From NCBI GenBank assembly GCA_020403265.1, contig JADBXZ010000012.1:62001-126000 (forward strand): a DNA stretch of 64,000 nt. The letters run 5' to 3'. Position numbers and translations under genes: made by a program. The notes under the pieces were generated by a model, which was given only the letters and a program-made list of their open reading frames with translations, was not told the origin of the DNA and did no database searches. Of the stretch, positions 25,433 through 34,550 are shown piece after piece (the stretch's first letter is position 1; the number at the start of each line of letters is the position of its first letter). The DNA comes from Bacteroidota bacterium. Its GTDB lineage: Bacteria; Bacteroidota; Bacteroidia; B-17B0; Aurantibacillaceae.

Positions 25433-26369
25433 TTAATTTTACAATATCATATTTATGTATATCCGTCACAGAAACTCTTATTTTCCCCTGTTTATTTTGA
25501 TTTGTTGGTAAAGGATTAAATTTTGCACCAAATATAAGTTCATGCGCCTTATAGGATTTTCTGCTGTATACCGTTTGAGAAAATGTATCATTAATCGCTC
25601 TTATCAAAATAATTACCTCAGCGTGATTCCTAGAATAATCTTCTTCCCTCCAGCCAAACACAGGACTATTATTGTCAATCGGATGAACAATTGTCCAACT
25701 TAGAGGGATAAAATTAATCCGGCTTACCTCAAGGTTCAGGCGCTCAAACTCCCTTTTACCACTGATTGGATTAATAAAGGAAATGACAATATTCGCCTCT
25801 AATTCGATTAGTTCATATTGTTTTTTGTTCGCGATTCTAAACATTAAACCATTAATATCATCATATGGCGCAACAACAATTTTTTCACTATAAAGCAAGT
25901 CAGCCTTTGGTCTTGAAAATCGCCCATACAAAACGCCTGTGGCCAATGCAAAACTCATTAAGCCCAAAAGAGATTCTAAAGCTGCTATAACACTTGCAGA
26001 ATTACTTATAGGATGCATGTGCCCATAACCTAAAGTTGTTAATGTTTGGGCGCTGAAAAAGAATAAATTAAAAAACTTACCCATTTCAGTAACAGCAGTA
26101 ATCCCGCCGAAGTTTTCCGGACCAACCAAATAATATCCTACAGCAAATACAAAATTAACCAAAATGTATCCGGTTAAAATTACAACTGCTAAATTAAAAC
26201 TTGATGTAGTAATTAACCAGTTATAAAAATCTATATTTTCCATTCCCATACCGGTTCTTTTAATGTTAACAGAACCATCTTCATTTAGGAAACGACTGTT
26301 ACTAGAATAAGCCTTTTTGCCAAAACCTAATTCTAATTCGCCTGTTGCTTTTTTAGTAAAGAATGCCAT
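25419..26369 (-). CDS. Inward-rectifier (KirBac-like) potassium channel
   Basis: Tetrameric inner-membrane K+ channel (316 residues). It has two transmembrane helices (about 58-82 and 128-150) around a pore with the selectivity filter TTLGYG (111-116) followed by HMHP, as in KirBac proteins. The C-terminal half is the immunoglobulin-like cytoplasmic IRK domain, including PYDDINGLMFRIANKKQYEL and FGWREEDY. Its 3' end overlaps the start of the dead L,D-transpeptidase gene. It is divergent from the SCO gene with about 10 bp between starts, so the two promoters must lie inside each other's coding region or be very short. Confidence 0.9.
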   Translation of the reverse strand: MAFFTKKATGELELGFGKKAYSSNSRFLNEDGSVNIKRTGMGMENIDFYNWLITTSSFNLAVVILTGYILVNFVFAVGYYLVGPENFGGITAVTEMGKFFNLFFFSAQTLTTLGYGHMHPISNSASVIAALESLLGLMSFALATGVLYGRFSRPKADLLYSEKIVVAPYDDINGLMFRIANKKQYELIELEANIVISFINPISGKREFERLNLEVSRINFIPLSWTIVHPIDNNSPVFGWREEDYSRNHAEVIILIRAINDTFSQTVYSRKSYKAHELIFGAKFNPLPTNQNKQGKIRVSVTDIHKYDIVKLNEVV

Positions 26370-26378
26370 ATTATTTTT

Positions 26379-27059
26379 ATGATTAAATTTGCTAACTATA
26401 TGATAAACAAAATTAAGTATTCTTTCTTACTCTTGATCTTTCCTCTAGCCTTAGTTTTGTTTTATTTTATTCAAAAAAAACAAAATCAGCCTTTACGTGA
26501 ATTGGCTGTGTTTGGGCCAAAAAATTATTCAACCAAAAAAGATACTATTTTCCATACAGTGTCGGCATTTAGCTTTACAAATCAAAATAATCAGATAATA
26601 ACAGACAAATATTTACAAAATAAAATTTATGTAACTGAGTTTTTTTTCACAACCTGTCAATCTATATGCCCCATAATGAATAAGAATTTAGAAAAAGTGT
26701 ATAATACTTTTTTGAATGATACTTCAGTTTTTATCGTCTCGCACACTGTCGATCCTGAAGTAGATTCAAGCAAAGTCTTGAAAGCGTATGCTGATTTGCA
26801 TGGCGTAAAAAACAATCAATGGCAATTTTTAACAGGAAGTAAAAGGGAACTTTATAAAATGGCGCGACAATCTTATTTGTTGAATAACGAAACCGGAGAC
26901 GGTAGTGATGAAGATTTTATTCATACCCAAAACTTTGCCTTAGTTGACAGAGAAAAAAGAATAAGAGGATTTTACGACGGCACCGATACTGCTGAAATCA
27001 ACCGGTTAATTATAGACATTAATTTATTAAAACAATATTATGAGTTTACAAAAAAGTAA
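26379..27059 (+). CDS. SCO1/SenC family protein
   Basis: Membrane-anchored thioredoxin-fold copper chaperone (226 residues), helping CuA-centre assembly of cytochrome oxidase or acting as a thiol reductase. An N-terminal hydrophobic anchor (about 15-33) is followed by the CxxxC copper motif in FFTTCQSICPIMNKNL (near 91) and the distal histidine in DFIHTQNFALVDREKRIRG (near 187). The second Met (residue 8, MINKIKYSF) is an alternative start. It overlaps the next thioredoxin-like gene by 20 bp, so the two are made together. No cytochrome oxidase genes are in the window. Confidence 0.88.
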   Translation: MIKFANYMINKIKYSFLLLIFPLALVLFYFIQKKQNQPLRELAVFGPKNYSTKKDTIFHTVSAFSFTNQNNQIITDKYLQNKIYVTEFFFTTCQSICPIMNKNLEKVYNTFLNDTSVFIVSHTVDPEVDSSKVLKAYADLHGVKNNQWQFLTGSKRELYKMARQSYLLNNETGDGSDEDFIHTQNFALVDREKRIRGFYDGTDTAEINRLIIDINLLKQYYEFTKK

Positions 27060-27528
27060 TTATAGGTTAGTATTAATTATCATTTTAATTGCCCAAATTA
27101 CTTTTGCTCAAAAAGTTGCAGGTGTTTATAAAATTAATGACTTATTAAACCGCCTAAAAAACAAAGATACTACCTATGTTGTTAATTTTTGGGCAACATG
27201 GTGTAAGCCTTGCGTCAAAGAACTTCCGGCTTTTGACAGCCTTCTAAAACAAGACAGAAATTTGGTAAAAGTTATTTTAGTCTCTCTTGACTTTAAAGAG
27301 GACATCGAAAAAAAAGTAAATCCGTTTCTTATAAAAAACAAAGTGAAATGTGAGGTAGTTGTTTTAGATGAGGTAAACGGGAATGATTATATTAACAAAA
27401 TTAGTACTGAATGGACAGGAGCCATTCCGGCAACCTATTTCAAAAACAAAAAGAAGGAAATTTTTGCAGAACAACAAGTTAATTTAAATGAGTTAGTTCT
27501 TAACTTAGAAGAATTAATGAAGAAATAA
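27040..27528 (+). CDS. TlpA-like exported thioredoxin-fold protein
   Basis: A 162-residue thiol-disulfide protein. An N-terminal signal peptide (about 1-23, ending FAQ) is followed by the thioredoxin motif VVNFWATWCKPCVKELPAF, with the active Cys pair WCKPC near 55-59. The usual cis-Pro region is IPATYFKNKKKE. It acts in the periplasm, probably as a reductase keeping the neighbouring SCO protein's cysteines reduced. That link is inferred from the 20-bp gene overlap. The length fits the TlpA/ResA group. Confidence 0.87.
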   Translation: MSLQKSNYRLVLIIILIAQITFAQKVAGVYKINDLLNRLKNKDTTYVVNFWATWCKPCVKELPAFDSLLKQDRNLVKVILVSLDFKEDIEKKVNPFLIKNKVKCEVVVLDEVNGNDYINKISTEWTGAIPATYFKNKKKEIFAEQQVNLNELVLNLEELMKK

Positions 27529-27712
27529 CTTAATTATCGCGCTCATTTAGTTTTATTTTTAATTATAGTAATCATAAACTTGTTTAACGATGAATATTTA
27601 AACTCGTTGATTTTGTTTAATTTAGTTATCATTCTATAGATTATTTTTTTGATAAACGGTAAGTTATAACGCTTGTAAATGACTAAATTTGTACTAATAA
27701 GCATACTATAAA
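27529..27712. other. Spacer upstream of the BNR-repeat T9SS gene
   Basis: This is 184 bp, very AT-rich, with no credible gene. TAAATTTG at 27684-27691 is an exact -7 box lying 21 nt before the downstream ATG, without a well-placed -33 element. The minus-strand ORF across this spacer has no recognisable features. Confidence 0.4.
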
Positions 27713-30700
27713 ATGAAAAAAAGTTGGTTACTTGGGATATTAGTGTCATTTACACTTAACTCAAACGCACAAAAATGGGTGGATATGATGACTGATTCCA
27801 CGGCAAATTTCTACGACATCGTTGCTGAATTTGATAATTATTGGAAGGATCGCCCATATGAAAGAGGAAAGGGTTATAAAGCTTTTAAGCGCTGGCAATG
27901 GTTTATGGAACCACGAGTTTATCCAAGCGGCAACATGAAATTAGCAACGCGTGGTTTAGCTTATCAAAATTATATTGCCGAGATTGGTGTAAATCAAATA
28001 GGAAAAACCAATAATAATAGCTCTGCGGTTGTAATTGCTACCACTGCAAACTGGACACCCTTAGGCCCATTTGGCTCTCCGACAGGTGGAGATGCCGGCA
28101 GAATACAATGTGTTAGAGTTGTTCCTACAAATACCAATCTAATTTATGCAGGAGCGGCTGCGGGTGGCTTCTGGATGAGCAACAACGGTGGCGTATCATA
28201 TACAACTACAACAGATTACTTTGCGTCTTGTGGAGTTTCAGACATTGCCATACACCCTAGTTCAACGAACACACTATTTATTTCAACTGGTGATAAAGAT
28301 GCAGGTGATACACATTCAACAGGAGTTTTTAAATCGACTGATGGTGGTTTAACCTGGGCGGTTACAGGCTTAACGTGGACACCATCTCAACAAAGAAGAA
28401 TCTATCGTTTACTAATTAATCCTTCAAATCCTGATATAATGATAGCCGCTACAAGTGTAGGAATGTATTATACCAGCGATGGTGCAGTAACTTGGAGTAT
28501 AACCGGCAGCGGTAGTTTTGTTGATGCAGAGTACAAGCCTGGAGACCCAAATACAGTTTATGCTGCTACAGCTGCTGGCGTGAGGGTTTCAACCAATGGC
28601 GGTTTAACTTATACAAATACAACATTTAATCCAGCTACTGCAGCAAATAGATTAAGTTTAGCTGTTACACCAGCTAATCCTAATGTACTTTATGTATTGG
28701 CCAGCCGCAGTAGTGATAATGGTTTTGGTGGCCTTTATCGCTCAGTTAATTCCGCTTCTTCATTTACAACTATGAGTACAAGTCCTAATATTTTTGATTG
28801 GAGTACAAATGGAAGTGGTTCCGGTGGTCAAGGTTGGTATGATATTGCTATTGATGCTTCCCCAACCAACTCCAACGAAATAATAGTTGGTGGTGTTAAC
28901 ACATGGAAATCAACCAATGGTGGAAGCACATGGGTACTAAATACTCATTGGTATGGTGGCGGCGGCAAACCATATGTGCATGCTGATTTACATAGCGTTA
29001 AATACTTAAGCGGAACTGTTTGTTACCTTGGAACTGATGGTGGAATAGCAAGAACCACAAATAGCGGAGCAACCTGGACAACCATTAATGGTAATATGAA
29101 TATTGCTCAAATTTATGAGTTAGGATTATCAGCTTCCTCAGCCAGTAGGATTGTTACAGGACATCAAGACAATGGCACCAATTTACTAAACGGTACCAGT
29201 TGGAGTCAAATTTATGGAGGTGATGGTGCTGCTTGTTTTATTGACTGGGGAAATAACAATACTATTATCGCATCATATATTTATGGTGATTTTCAGCGTT
29301 CTACAAATGGAGGAAGCTCCTGGACTAACATTGTAAGCGGTTTGCCGGCGCAAACTTCTGCTAACGCGCCTTGGATAGCGCCAATAGTGCAACACCCGAC
29401 TCAACAAAATACTTACTATTGCGGGTACAAACAAATTTATCGCTCTACGAATCAAGGCTCAAGTTGGACACAATTAGGGAACATTGGAACCAACATCGAT
29501 CGAATTAAAATCGCACCAAGTAATACAAATGTAATTTACGTCACTTCTAACAGTGGTGTATACAAAACTATTAATGGTGGAACAACCTGGAGTAATGTTG
29601 TTGGCTCAATCCCTGTAAGTTCTGGTAATATATCTGATGTAACCGTTAGCAACTTAAATGAAAATACTGTTTTTGTTACCTTATCAGGCTATTCGTCCGG
29701 CAATAAAGTGTTTCGCTCAATAGATGGCGGTGCTACTTGGTCTAATTATTCATCCGGTATTCCGAATCTCCCGGTTCAATCAATAGTTCATACAAATAAC
29801 TCAAATGATGCCCTCTATGTTGGAACAGATAACGGCGTATTTTATCGCGATGGAAGCATGTTAAGCTGGATGCCATACAATCAAGGCTTACCAAACATAG
29901 AAGTTAGTGATTTAGAGATTTATTATCCTACCGGTAAATTAAGAGCAGCAACTTATTCAAGAGGCGTTTGGGAAACTAATTTGTATTCAAATCCAACTGC
30001 TGTGCCTGTAGCTGCATTTAATACAGCATTTAGCAGTGGTTGTGTAGGCACACCACTCCAGTTTAATGATATGTCCGGGAATACACCTAATTCATGGAGT
30101 TGGACATTTAGCGGAGGTACGCCATCCGTATCTACCAATCAAAATCCAAGTGTAACTTTTCCATCAACAGGCATTTATACGGTAAGTTTAATTTCTACCA
30201 ATGTTAACGGACCAAGCACACCATATACTACTACTGTTTCAGTTGTCAGCCCGGCAACCATATCACCAATAAATGCCTCTGTATGTGCCGGATTTAACGC
30301 TAACATAGGCGTTATTACTAATGGAAGTTTAGTACAATGGCAAACAGGACAATTAGGCATAAATATTACAGTTTTAACACCAACCAACGCATCATACAAC
30401 TTTACTGTTTATAACGGCGCATGTGTTACAACGGGTTCATCAAGTGTTACAATAAATTCAATGCCATCTACACCAACTATTGTGTTGGTTGGTAACGCAT
30501 TAACAACAACTGTAATTGCAAGTGGTTACCAATGGTATTTAAATGGCAGTCCTATTCCCGGCGAAACTGCCAGCACCTTAACGCCAACAGTTGATGGCTT
30601 TTATAGTGTTTGGGTTAACAATGGAGGTTGTGTTAGTTCCTCTTCTTCGTTTGAATACATTGCAGCCTCAGTTGTTCAAAATTCAGGTAATTTTATTAAT

Positions 30701-30934
30701 TCACAGGTAAGCCCAATTCCTAGCAAGGATAAATTACAAATTAAATTGGATAAAAATTACCAGAATATCAATTACTCAATTACTGCTGTAAATGGCCAAA
30801 CTATTAAAATGGGAACATTGAAATTGATTGGCAATACAGCCCAGTTAAATATTGAAGATCTTGCTTCAGGTGTTTATTTCTTAAAGATTAATTCAGAAAA
30901 TAAAACCGGAATTTATAAGGTCATCAAATCTTAA
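27713..30934 (+). CDS. Large T9SS type A secreted protein with BNR/sortilin-like repeats and a PKD domain
   Basis: A 1073-residue exported protein. It has a signal peptide (1-19, ending NAQ), then a beta-propeller region (about 110-760) with repeated Asp-box/BNR motifs such as STDGGLTWAV, STNGGSTWVL, STNQGSSWTQL, TINGGTTWSNV and SIDGGATWSNY. These resemble sortilin/VPS10-type or glycosidase-like propellers. A PKD domain follows (about 765-850, containing PNSWSWTFSGG), then an Ig-like region, and a C-terminal type A sorting domain starting near NSQVSPIPSKDKLQI. Asp-boxes are structural, so no sialidase activity is implied. It is likely a surface or secreted binding or hydrolytic protein. It stands alone between thiol-protein genes and the nuo operon. 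Confidence 0.86.
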   Translation: MKKSWLLGILVSFTLNSNAQKWVDMMTDSTANFYDIVAEFDNYWKDRPYERGKGYKAFKRWQWFMEPRVYPSGNMKLATRGLAYQNYIAEIGVNQIGKTNNNSSAVVIATTANWTPLGPFGSPTGGDAGRIQCVRVVPTNTNLIYAGAAAGGFWMSNNGGVSYTTTTDYFASCGVSDIAIHPSSTNTLFISTGDKDAGDTHSTGVFKSTDGGLTWAVTGLTWTPSQQRRIYRLLINPSNPDIMIAATSVGMYYTSDGAVTWSITGSGSFVDAEYKPGDPNTVYAATAAGVRVSTNGGLTYTNTTFNPATAANRLSLAVTPANPNVLYVLASRSSDNGFGGLYRSVNSASSFTTMSTSPNIFDWSTNGSGSGGQGWYDIAIDASPTNSNEIIVGGVNTWKSTNGGSTWVLNTHWYGGGGKPYVHADLHSVKYLSGTVCYLGTDGGIARTTNSGATWTTINGNMNIAQIYELGLSASSASRIVTGHQDNGTNLLNGTSWSQIYGGDGAACFIDWGNNNTIIASYIYGDFQRSTNGGSSWTNIVSGLPAQTSANAPWIAPIVQHPTQQNTYYCGYKQIYRSTNQGSSWTQLGNIGTNIDRIKIAPSNTNVIYVTSNSGVYKTINGGTTWSNVVGSIPVSSGNISDVTVSNLNENTVFVTLSGYSSGNKVFRSIDGGATWSNYSSGIPNLPVQSIVHTNNSNDALYVGTDNGVFYRDGSMLSWMPYNQGLPNIEVSDLEIYYPTGKLRAATYSRGVWETNLYSNPTAVPVAAFNTAFSSGCVGTPLQFNDMSGNTPNSWSWTFSGGTPSVSTNQNPSVTFPSTGIYTVSLISTNVNGPSTPYTTTVSVVSPATISPINASVCAGFNANIGVITNGSLVQWQTGQLGINITVLTPTNASYNFTVYNGACVTTGSSSVTINSMPSTPTIVLVGNALTTTVIASGYQWYLNGSPIPGETASTLTPTVDGFYSVWVNNGGCVSSSSSFEYIAASVVQNSGNFINSQVSPIPSKDKLQIKLDKNYQNINYSITAVNGQTIKMGTLKLIGNTAQLNIEDLASGVYFLKINSENKTGIYKVIKS

Positions 30935-30966
30935 TTTAGAATTATTCTAAATAATATACTTCCATT

Positions 30967-31049
30967 AAAACTGTTGTATTTTTTAGTCTGTTTTGTTTGA
31001 AGATTCGTTTAAAAATCGCTAATCTTACAGTCTAAACTACAACAGTTTT
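30967..31049. repeat. 12-bp perfect inverted repeat upstream of nuoA
   Basis: AAAACTGTTGTA (30967-30978) and TACAACAGTTTT (31038-31049) are perfect reverse complements, separated by 59 bp. The right arm ends 3 nt before the nuoA ATG. Between them lie TTTG (30996-30999) and, 20 nt on, TAATCTTA (31020-31027), a weak promoter match. If that promoter is real, the arms flank it like an operator pair. If transcription comes from upstream, they could form a long hairpin hiding the nuoA start. Confidence 0.45.
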
Positions 31050-31052
31050 TTT

Positions 31053-31427
31053 ATGGATACTTTTTCATCACCTTCGCAGTTTTTACCAATTTTACTAATG
31101 TTTCTTGTGGCGCTTGGCTTTGTTGTAACAACCATGGTTGCCTCTCATGCATTAGGTCCCAAAAAAAAATCTAAAATAAAGCTTGACACCTTTGAGTGCG
31201 GTATCGAAAGCCAGGGTAACGCCCGCGTTCCTTTTGCCATTAAATACTTTTTAGTGGCCATCATTTTCGTGTTATTCGATATCGAAGTTATTTTTATGTA
31301 CCCATGGGCTGTTAATTTTAAAGAATTAGGCATGGTGGGAGTTGTAGAGGTTTTTTCATTCATTATTTTACTACTTGTAGGTTTTTATTACATGCTATCT
31401 AAAAAGGCAATTAAACATGAAGAGTAA
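31053..31427 (+). CDS. nuoA: NADH-quinone oxidoreductase subunit A
   Basis: Small membrane subunit of complex I (124 residues, three transmembrane helices), at the interface of the membrane arm and the quinone site. The conserved loop reads [19 protein letters not shown] (near 43), and [16 protein letters not shown] (near 74) is the diagnostic second-helix motif. It is the first gene of a 14-subunit nuo operon running to 46353. Confidence 0.95.
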   Translation: MDTFSSPSQFLPILLMFLVALGFVVTTMVASHALGPKKKSKIKLDTFECGIESQGNARVPFAIKYFLVAIIFVLFDIEVIFMYPWAVNFKELGMVGVVEVFSFIILLLVGFYYMLSKKAIKHEE

Positions 31428-31459
31428 AACATTGTTTATTTAGAAAACACATTATTCAA

Positions 31460-32020
31460 ATGAAAGATTTAACAAAGAGAACAAAACTAGAAATGGCCAA
31501 AAGCCCTCAGGGAATTGAAGGTCCTGGTTTTTTCGCAACCAAATTAGAAGACGTTATAGGTTTAGCTCGAGCCAACTCACTATGGCCTCTGCCATTTGCC
31601 ACTTCGTGTTGTGGTATAGAGTTCATGGCTACTATGGCCAGTAATTATGATTTAGCAAGATTTGGGAGTGAAAGATTAAGTTTTAGTCCAAGACAAGCTG
31701 ATATGCTGATGGTAATGGGTACCATAGCTAAAAAAATGGGGCCAACATTACGTCAGGTTTATGAGCAAATGGCTGAGCCAAAGTGGGTACTATCGGTTGG
31801 TGCTTGCGCCAGCAGTGGTGGTATTTTTGACACTTACTCCGTTTTACAAGGAATCGACAGAATCATTCCGGTGGATGTTTATGTGCCGGGCTGTCCGCCA
31901 CGTCCTGAACAAATAATTGATGGTGTTTTAAAAATTCAAGAACTTGCTAAAAATGAAAGTTTAAGAAGAAGAGATTCCCCTGAATATAAAAAATTGTTGA
32001 ATAGCTACGGAATGGAATAA
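31460..32020 (+). CDS. nuoB: NADH-quinone oxidoreductase subunit B
   Basis: Peripheral complex I subunit (186 residues) carrying cluster N2, the last [4Fe-4S] centre before quinone. The ligands are in [11 protein letters not shown] (near 49), VGACASSGG (near 113) and [10 protein letters not shown] (near 143). It starts 32 bp after nuoA. The core sequence is normal in length with no extra domain. Confidence 0.95.
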   Translation: MKDLTKRTKLEMAKSPQGIEGPGFFATKLEDVIGLARANSLWPLPFATSCCGIEFMATMASNYDLARFGSERLSFSPRQADMLMVMGTIAKKMGPTLRQVYEQMAEPKWVLSVGACASSGGIFDTYSVLQGIDRIIPVDVYVPGCPPRPEQIIDGVLKIQELAKNESLRRRDSPEYKKLLNSYGME

Positions 32021-32037
32021 ATAATAAGTCAGAATTC

Positions 32038-32060
32038 AGATTTTAGAAATGAGAAGTAAA
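32038..32060 (+). repeat. Short AT-rich intercistronic repeat between nuoB and nuoC
   Basis: AGATTTTAGAAATGAGAAGTAAA resembles the TTAGATTTTAGAAGT element found around the four-helix-bundle gene at 40803. It is followed by the tandem-like run AAATCTTAAATCTTAAATTTTAAATC up to nuoC. This is one of at least four related copies in nuo spacers. Confidence 0.35.
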
Positions 32061-32095
32061 AATCTTAAATCTTAAATTTTAAATCCTAAATTAAA

Positions 32096-32590
32096 ATGGA
32101 ATTATTAGAAAAAGTTAAAATAGCAATAACAGCAAAGTTTCCGGAGGCTATTGAAAAATCAGAATTGAGTTACGATTTTCCAGTATTTTATATTAAAAAA
32201 GAAGAAATTCATCAGGTACTTGAATTTTTAAAGCAAGATCCCGAGTTAAATTTTCATTTTTTAACCGACTTAACCGGTATTCAATCAGAGGATGAAAAAC
32301 AATTAGGTGTTATTTATCACTTACACAATATGTTACTAAACACACGCATTCGTGTTAAAACCTATTTTGATATCAATAAACCTGAAATCCCAACAGCTAC
32401 TGATTTATGGCCTGCAGCTAATTGGATGGAACGTGAAACTTATGATTTTTTTGGTGTTCGATTTAAAGGACATCCTAAATTAAAACGAATATTGAATGTT
32501 GATGAAATGGATATTTTTCCATTGAGAAAGGAATTCCCGTTGGAAGACCAAACTAGAGATGATAAAGACGATAAAATGTTTGGACGCTAA
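32096..32590 (+). CDS. nuoC: NADH-quinone oxidoreductase subunit C
   Basis: Complex I 30-kDa-type subunit (164 residues), a separate gene not fused to nuoD. The family signature lies at ETYDFFGVRFKGHPKLKRIL (near 130), followed by PLRKEFPLEDQ. It supports the quinone-binding module with NuoD and NuoB. The preceding 75-bp spacer carries short AT-rich repeats. Confidence 0.93.
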   Translation: MELLEKVKIAITAKFPEAIEKSELSYDFPVFYIKKEEIHQVLEFLKQDPELNFHFLTDLTGIQSEDEKQLGVIYHLHNMLLNTRIRVKTYFDINKPEIPTATDLWPAANWMERETYDFFGVRFKGHPKLKRILNVDEMDIFPLRKEFPLEDQTRDDKDDKMFGR

Positions 32591-32635
32591 AACAGTTTTT
32601 GTGTTGAACCATTAAAAACTAAAAACATATTTAAA

Positions 32636-33856
32636 ATGAGTAAAAAAGAAAATAATTCTAACCATTCAAATAACGACTTTGTTGAAGAAAAGGAGTACTC
32701 TACCCTTAATCTTGGCCCTACTCACCCGGCAACACACGGGATTTTTCAAAACATCCTTAAAATGGATGGTGAAATTATTCATGAAGCTGAGCCTACTGTT
32801 GGTTATATTCACCGTGCATTTGAAAAACTCTCAGAGCGCAGGCCTTATAACCAAATCAGACCCATTACCGATCGCTTAAATTACTGTTCATCACCAATCA
32901 ATAACATGGGTTGGGATATGACTGTTGAAAAATTAATTGCTTGCAAGGTTCCCAAAAGAGTAGACTACATGCGTGTTATCATCATGGAGTTGGCGCGTAT
33001 TGCCGATCACTTAATCTGTAATTCAGTTATTGGTGTTGATACCGGTGCTATGACAGGGTTTCTTTACATTTTTCAATGGAGAGAAAAGATTTATGAAATA
33101 TATGAAAGTATTTGTGGAGCACGCTTAACAACTAATATCGGACGTATTGGAGGTTTCGAAAAAGAATGGTCAAAAGAAACGTGGGATAGAATAAATCATT
33201 TTGTAGAAAATTATCCAAAAGCACTTAAAGAATTTGCCAATTTATTGGAACGAAATAAAATCTTTATGGATCGCACCATTAATTGTGGACCAATTAGTGC
33301 AGAGATGGCTTTAAGTTATAGTTTCACCGGGCCAAATTTAAGAGCTGCCGGAGTTGATTATGACGTACGTGTAATGAATCCATATTCATCTTACCAAGAT
33401 TTTATATTTGACGTACCTATTGGTCAAAGTGGTGACACTTACGATCGTTTTATGGTTCGTCAGCACGAAATGTGGAACTCATTGGAGATCATCAGACAGG
33501 CCATCAAGAATATGCCAAAAGATGAACCAATTAAAGCTGATGTGCCTGATTTCTTCTTGCCACCAAAAGAGGAAGTTTACAATAACATGGAAGCATTAAT
33601 TTACCATTTTAAAATTATAATGGGTGAAATGGATGTTCCTAAAGGTGAAGTATACCACTGCGTAGAAGGCGGTAATGGAGAACTTGGATTTTACTTGGTA
33701 AGTGACGGAGGAAGAACACCTTTCAGATTGCACTACCGCCGCCCTTGCTTTATTTATTACCAGGCATATCCTGAAATGGTAAAAGGCATTATGTTATCAG
33801 ACGCTATTATTACCATGAGTAGTATGAATGTAATTGCAGGAGAGTTAGACGCATAA
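32636..33856 (+). CDS. nuoD: NADH-quinone oxidoreductase subunit D
   Basis: Complex I 49-kDa-type subunit (406 residues), derived from the hydrogenase large subunit and forming the quinone pocket with NuoB. The family motifs are NLGPTHPATHGIFQ (near 26, with the quinone-binding His), GYIHRAFEK (near 62), and the C-terminal MSSMNVIAGELDA end. The N-terminal 17 residues are a polar extension (rich in Lys, Asn and His). A 109-bp spacer with a long hairpin follows before nuoE. Confidence 0.95.
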   Translation: MSKKENNSNHSNNDFVEEKEYSTLNLGPTHPATHGIFQNILKMDGEIIHEAEPTVGYIHRAFEKLSERRPYNQIRPITDRLNYCSSPINNMGWDMTVEKLIACKVPKRVDYMRVIIMELARIADHLICNSVIGVDTGAMTGFLYIFQWREKIYEIYESICGARLTTNIGRIGGFEKEWSKETWDRINHFVENYPKALKEFANLLERNKIFMDRTINCGPISAEMALSYSFTGPNLRAAGVDYDVRVMNPYSSYQDFIFDVPIGQSGDTYDRFMVRQHEMWNSLEIIRQAIKNMPKDEPIKADVPDFFLPPKEEVYNNMEALIYHFKIIMGEMDVPKGEVYHCVEGGNGELGFYLVSDGGRTPFRLHYRRPCFIYYQAYPEMVKGIMLSDAIITMSSMNVIAGELDA

Positions 33857-33858
33857 TA

Positions 33859-33946
33859 AAATGATAAATGATAAATTTTAAATTAAATTGAAAATGAAAC
33901 TATTTTAGATGAGAAACTGATATCCTACATTTATCATTTATCATTT
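33859..33946. repeat. 17-bp perfect inverted repeat in the nuoD-nuoE spacer
   Basis: AAATGATAAATGATAAA (33859-33875) and TTTATCATTTATCATTT (33930-33946) are perfect reverse complements around a 54-bp loop. Each arm is itself a doubled AAATGAT unit. In mRNA they would form an AT-only stem between the two cistrons. It lacks a GC core or T-run, so it is not a normal terminator. Confidence 0.55.
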
Positions 33947-33965
33947 AAAATTTAAATTTTACAAA

Positions 33966-34547
33966 ATGGGAAGTCAAGTACACGGAACACAAGAGTTTAA
34001 TAAAGCAAAACGCGCTGAAATAAAGTTTAGCGATGAGGCCATGAAAATAGTGCAAACTATTATTAGCCATTACCCACAAGGTAAACAAAAATCTGCTTTA
34101 CTGCCTGTATTACATGTTGCACAAGCTGAATTTGGCGGCTGGTTGAGTCCTGAAGTTATGGATTATGTTGCATCAATTTTAAACATCAAACCAATTGAGG
34201 TATTTGAAGTAGCTTCGTTTTATACAATGTATAATTTAAAACCTGTTGGGAAATGTGTGTTAGAGGTTTGTCAAACATCATCATGCTGGCTAAGTGGTGC
34301 TGAAGATATTGTAAAATACATTGAGAAAAAATTAAGTATAAAAGTTGGAGAAACTACTAAAGATGGCATGTTTACTTTAAAAGTAGCTGAGTGTTTAGGT
34401 AGTTGTGGTACGGCGCCAATGCTACAATGTGGTGCTAGTTTTCATGAAAACTTAACATACGAAAAAGTAGATAAAATTTTGGACGAGTATAAAACTGTTG
34501 GCAAACAAAGAAGTTATACTGATTTAGATTATAAAAATACATTGTAA
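33966..34547 (+). CDS. nuoE: NADH-quinone oxidoreductase subunit E
   Basis: Thioredoxin-like [2Fe-2S] subunit (N1a) of the NADH-oxidising module (193 residues). Cluster ligands are in EVCQTSSCW (near 97) and AECLGSCGTAPML (near 138). It is followed by nuoF after 3 bp. The C-terminus SYTDLDYKNTL is a short extension common in the family. Confidence 0.94.
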   Translation: MGSQVHGTQEFNKAKRAEIKFSDEAMKIVQTIISHYPQGKQKSALLPVLHVAQAEFGGWLSPEVMDYVASILNIKPIEVFEVASFYTMYNLKPVGKCVLEVCQTSSCWLSGAEDIVKYIEKKLSIKVGETTKDGMFTLKVAECLGSCGTAPMLQCGASFHENLTYEKVDKILDEYKTVGKQRSYTDLDYKNTL

Positions 34548-34550
34548 CAA

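Noticed and set aside
27543-27749. Minus-strand ORF of 68 residues in the spacer before the BNR gene
   Set aside because: It has a very AT-rich, Ile/Asn/Lys-biased composition, no motif, and overlaps the start of a well-supported gene.
28300-29800. Sialidase activity for the BNR-repeat protein
   Set aside because: Asp-box motifs are structural and occur in many propellers. No sialidase FRIP motif or catalytic Arg triad could be identified.
33859-33946. Reading the nuoD-nuoE hairpin as a transcription terminator
   Set aside because: The stem has no GC core and no trailing T-run at a short distance, the loop is 54 bp, and the operon continues directly with nuoE-N.
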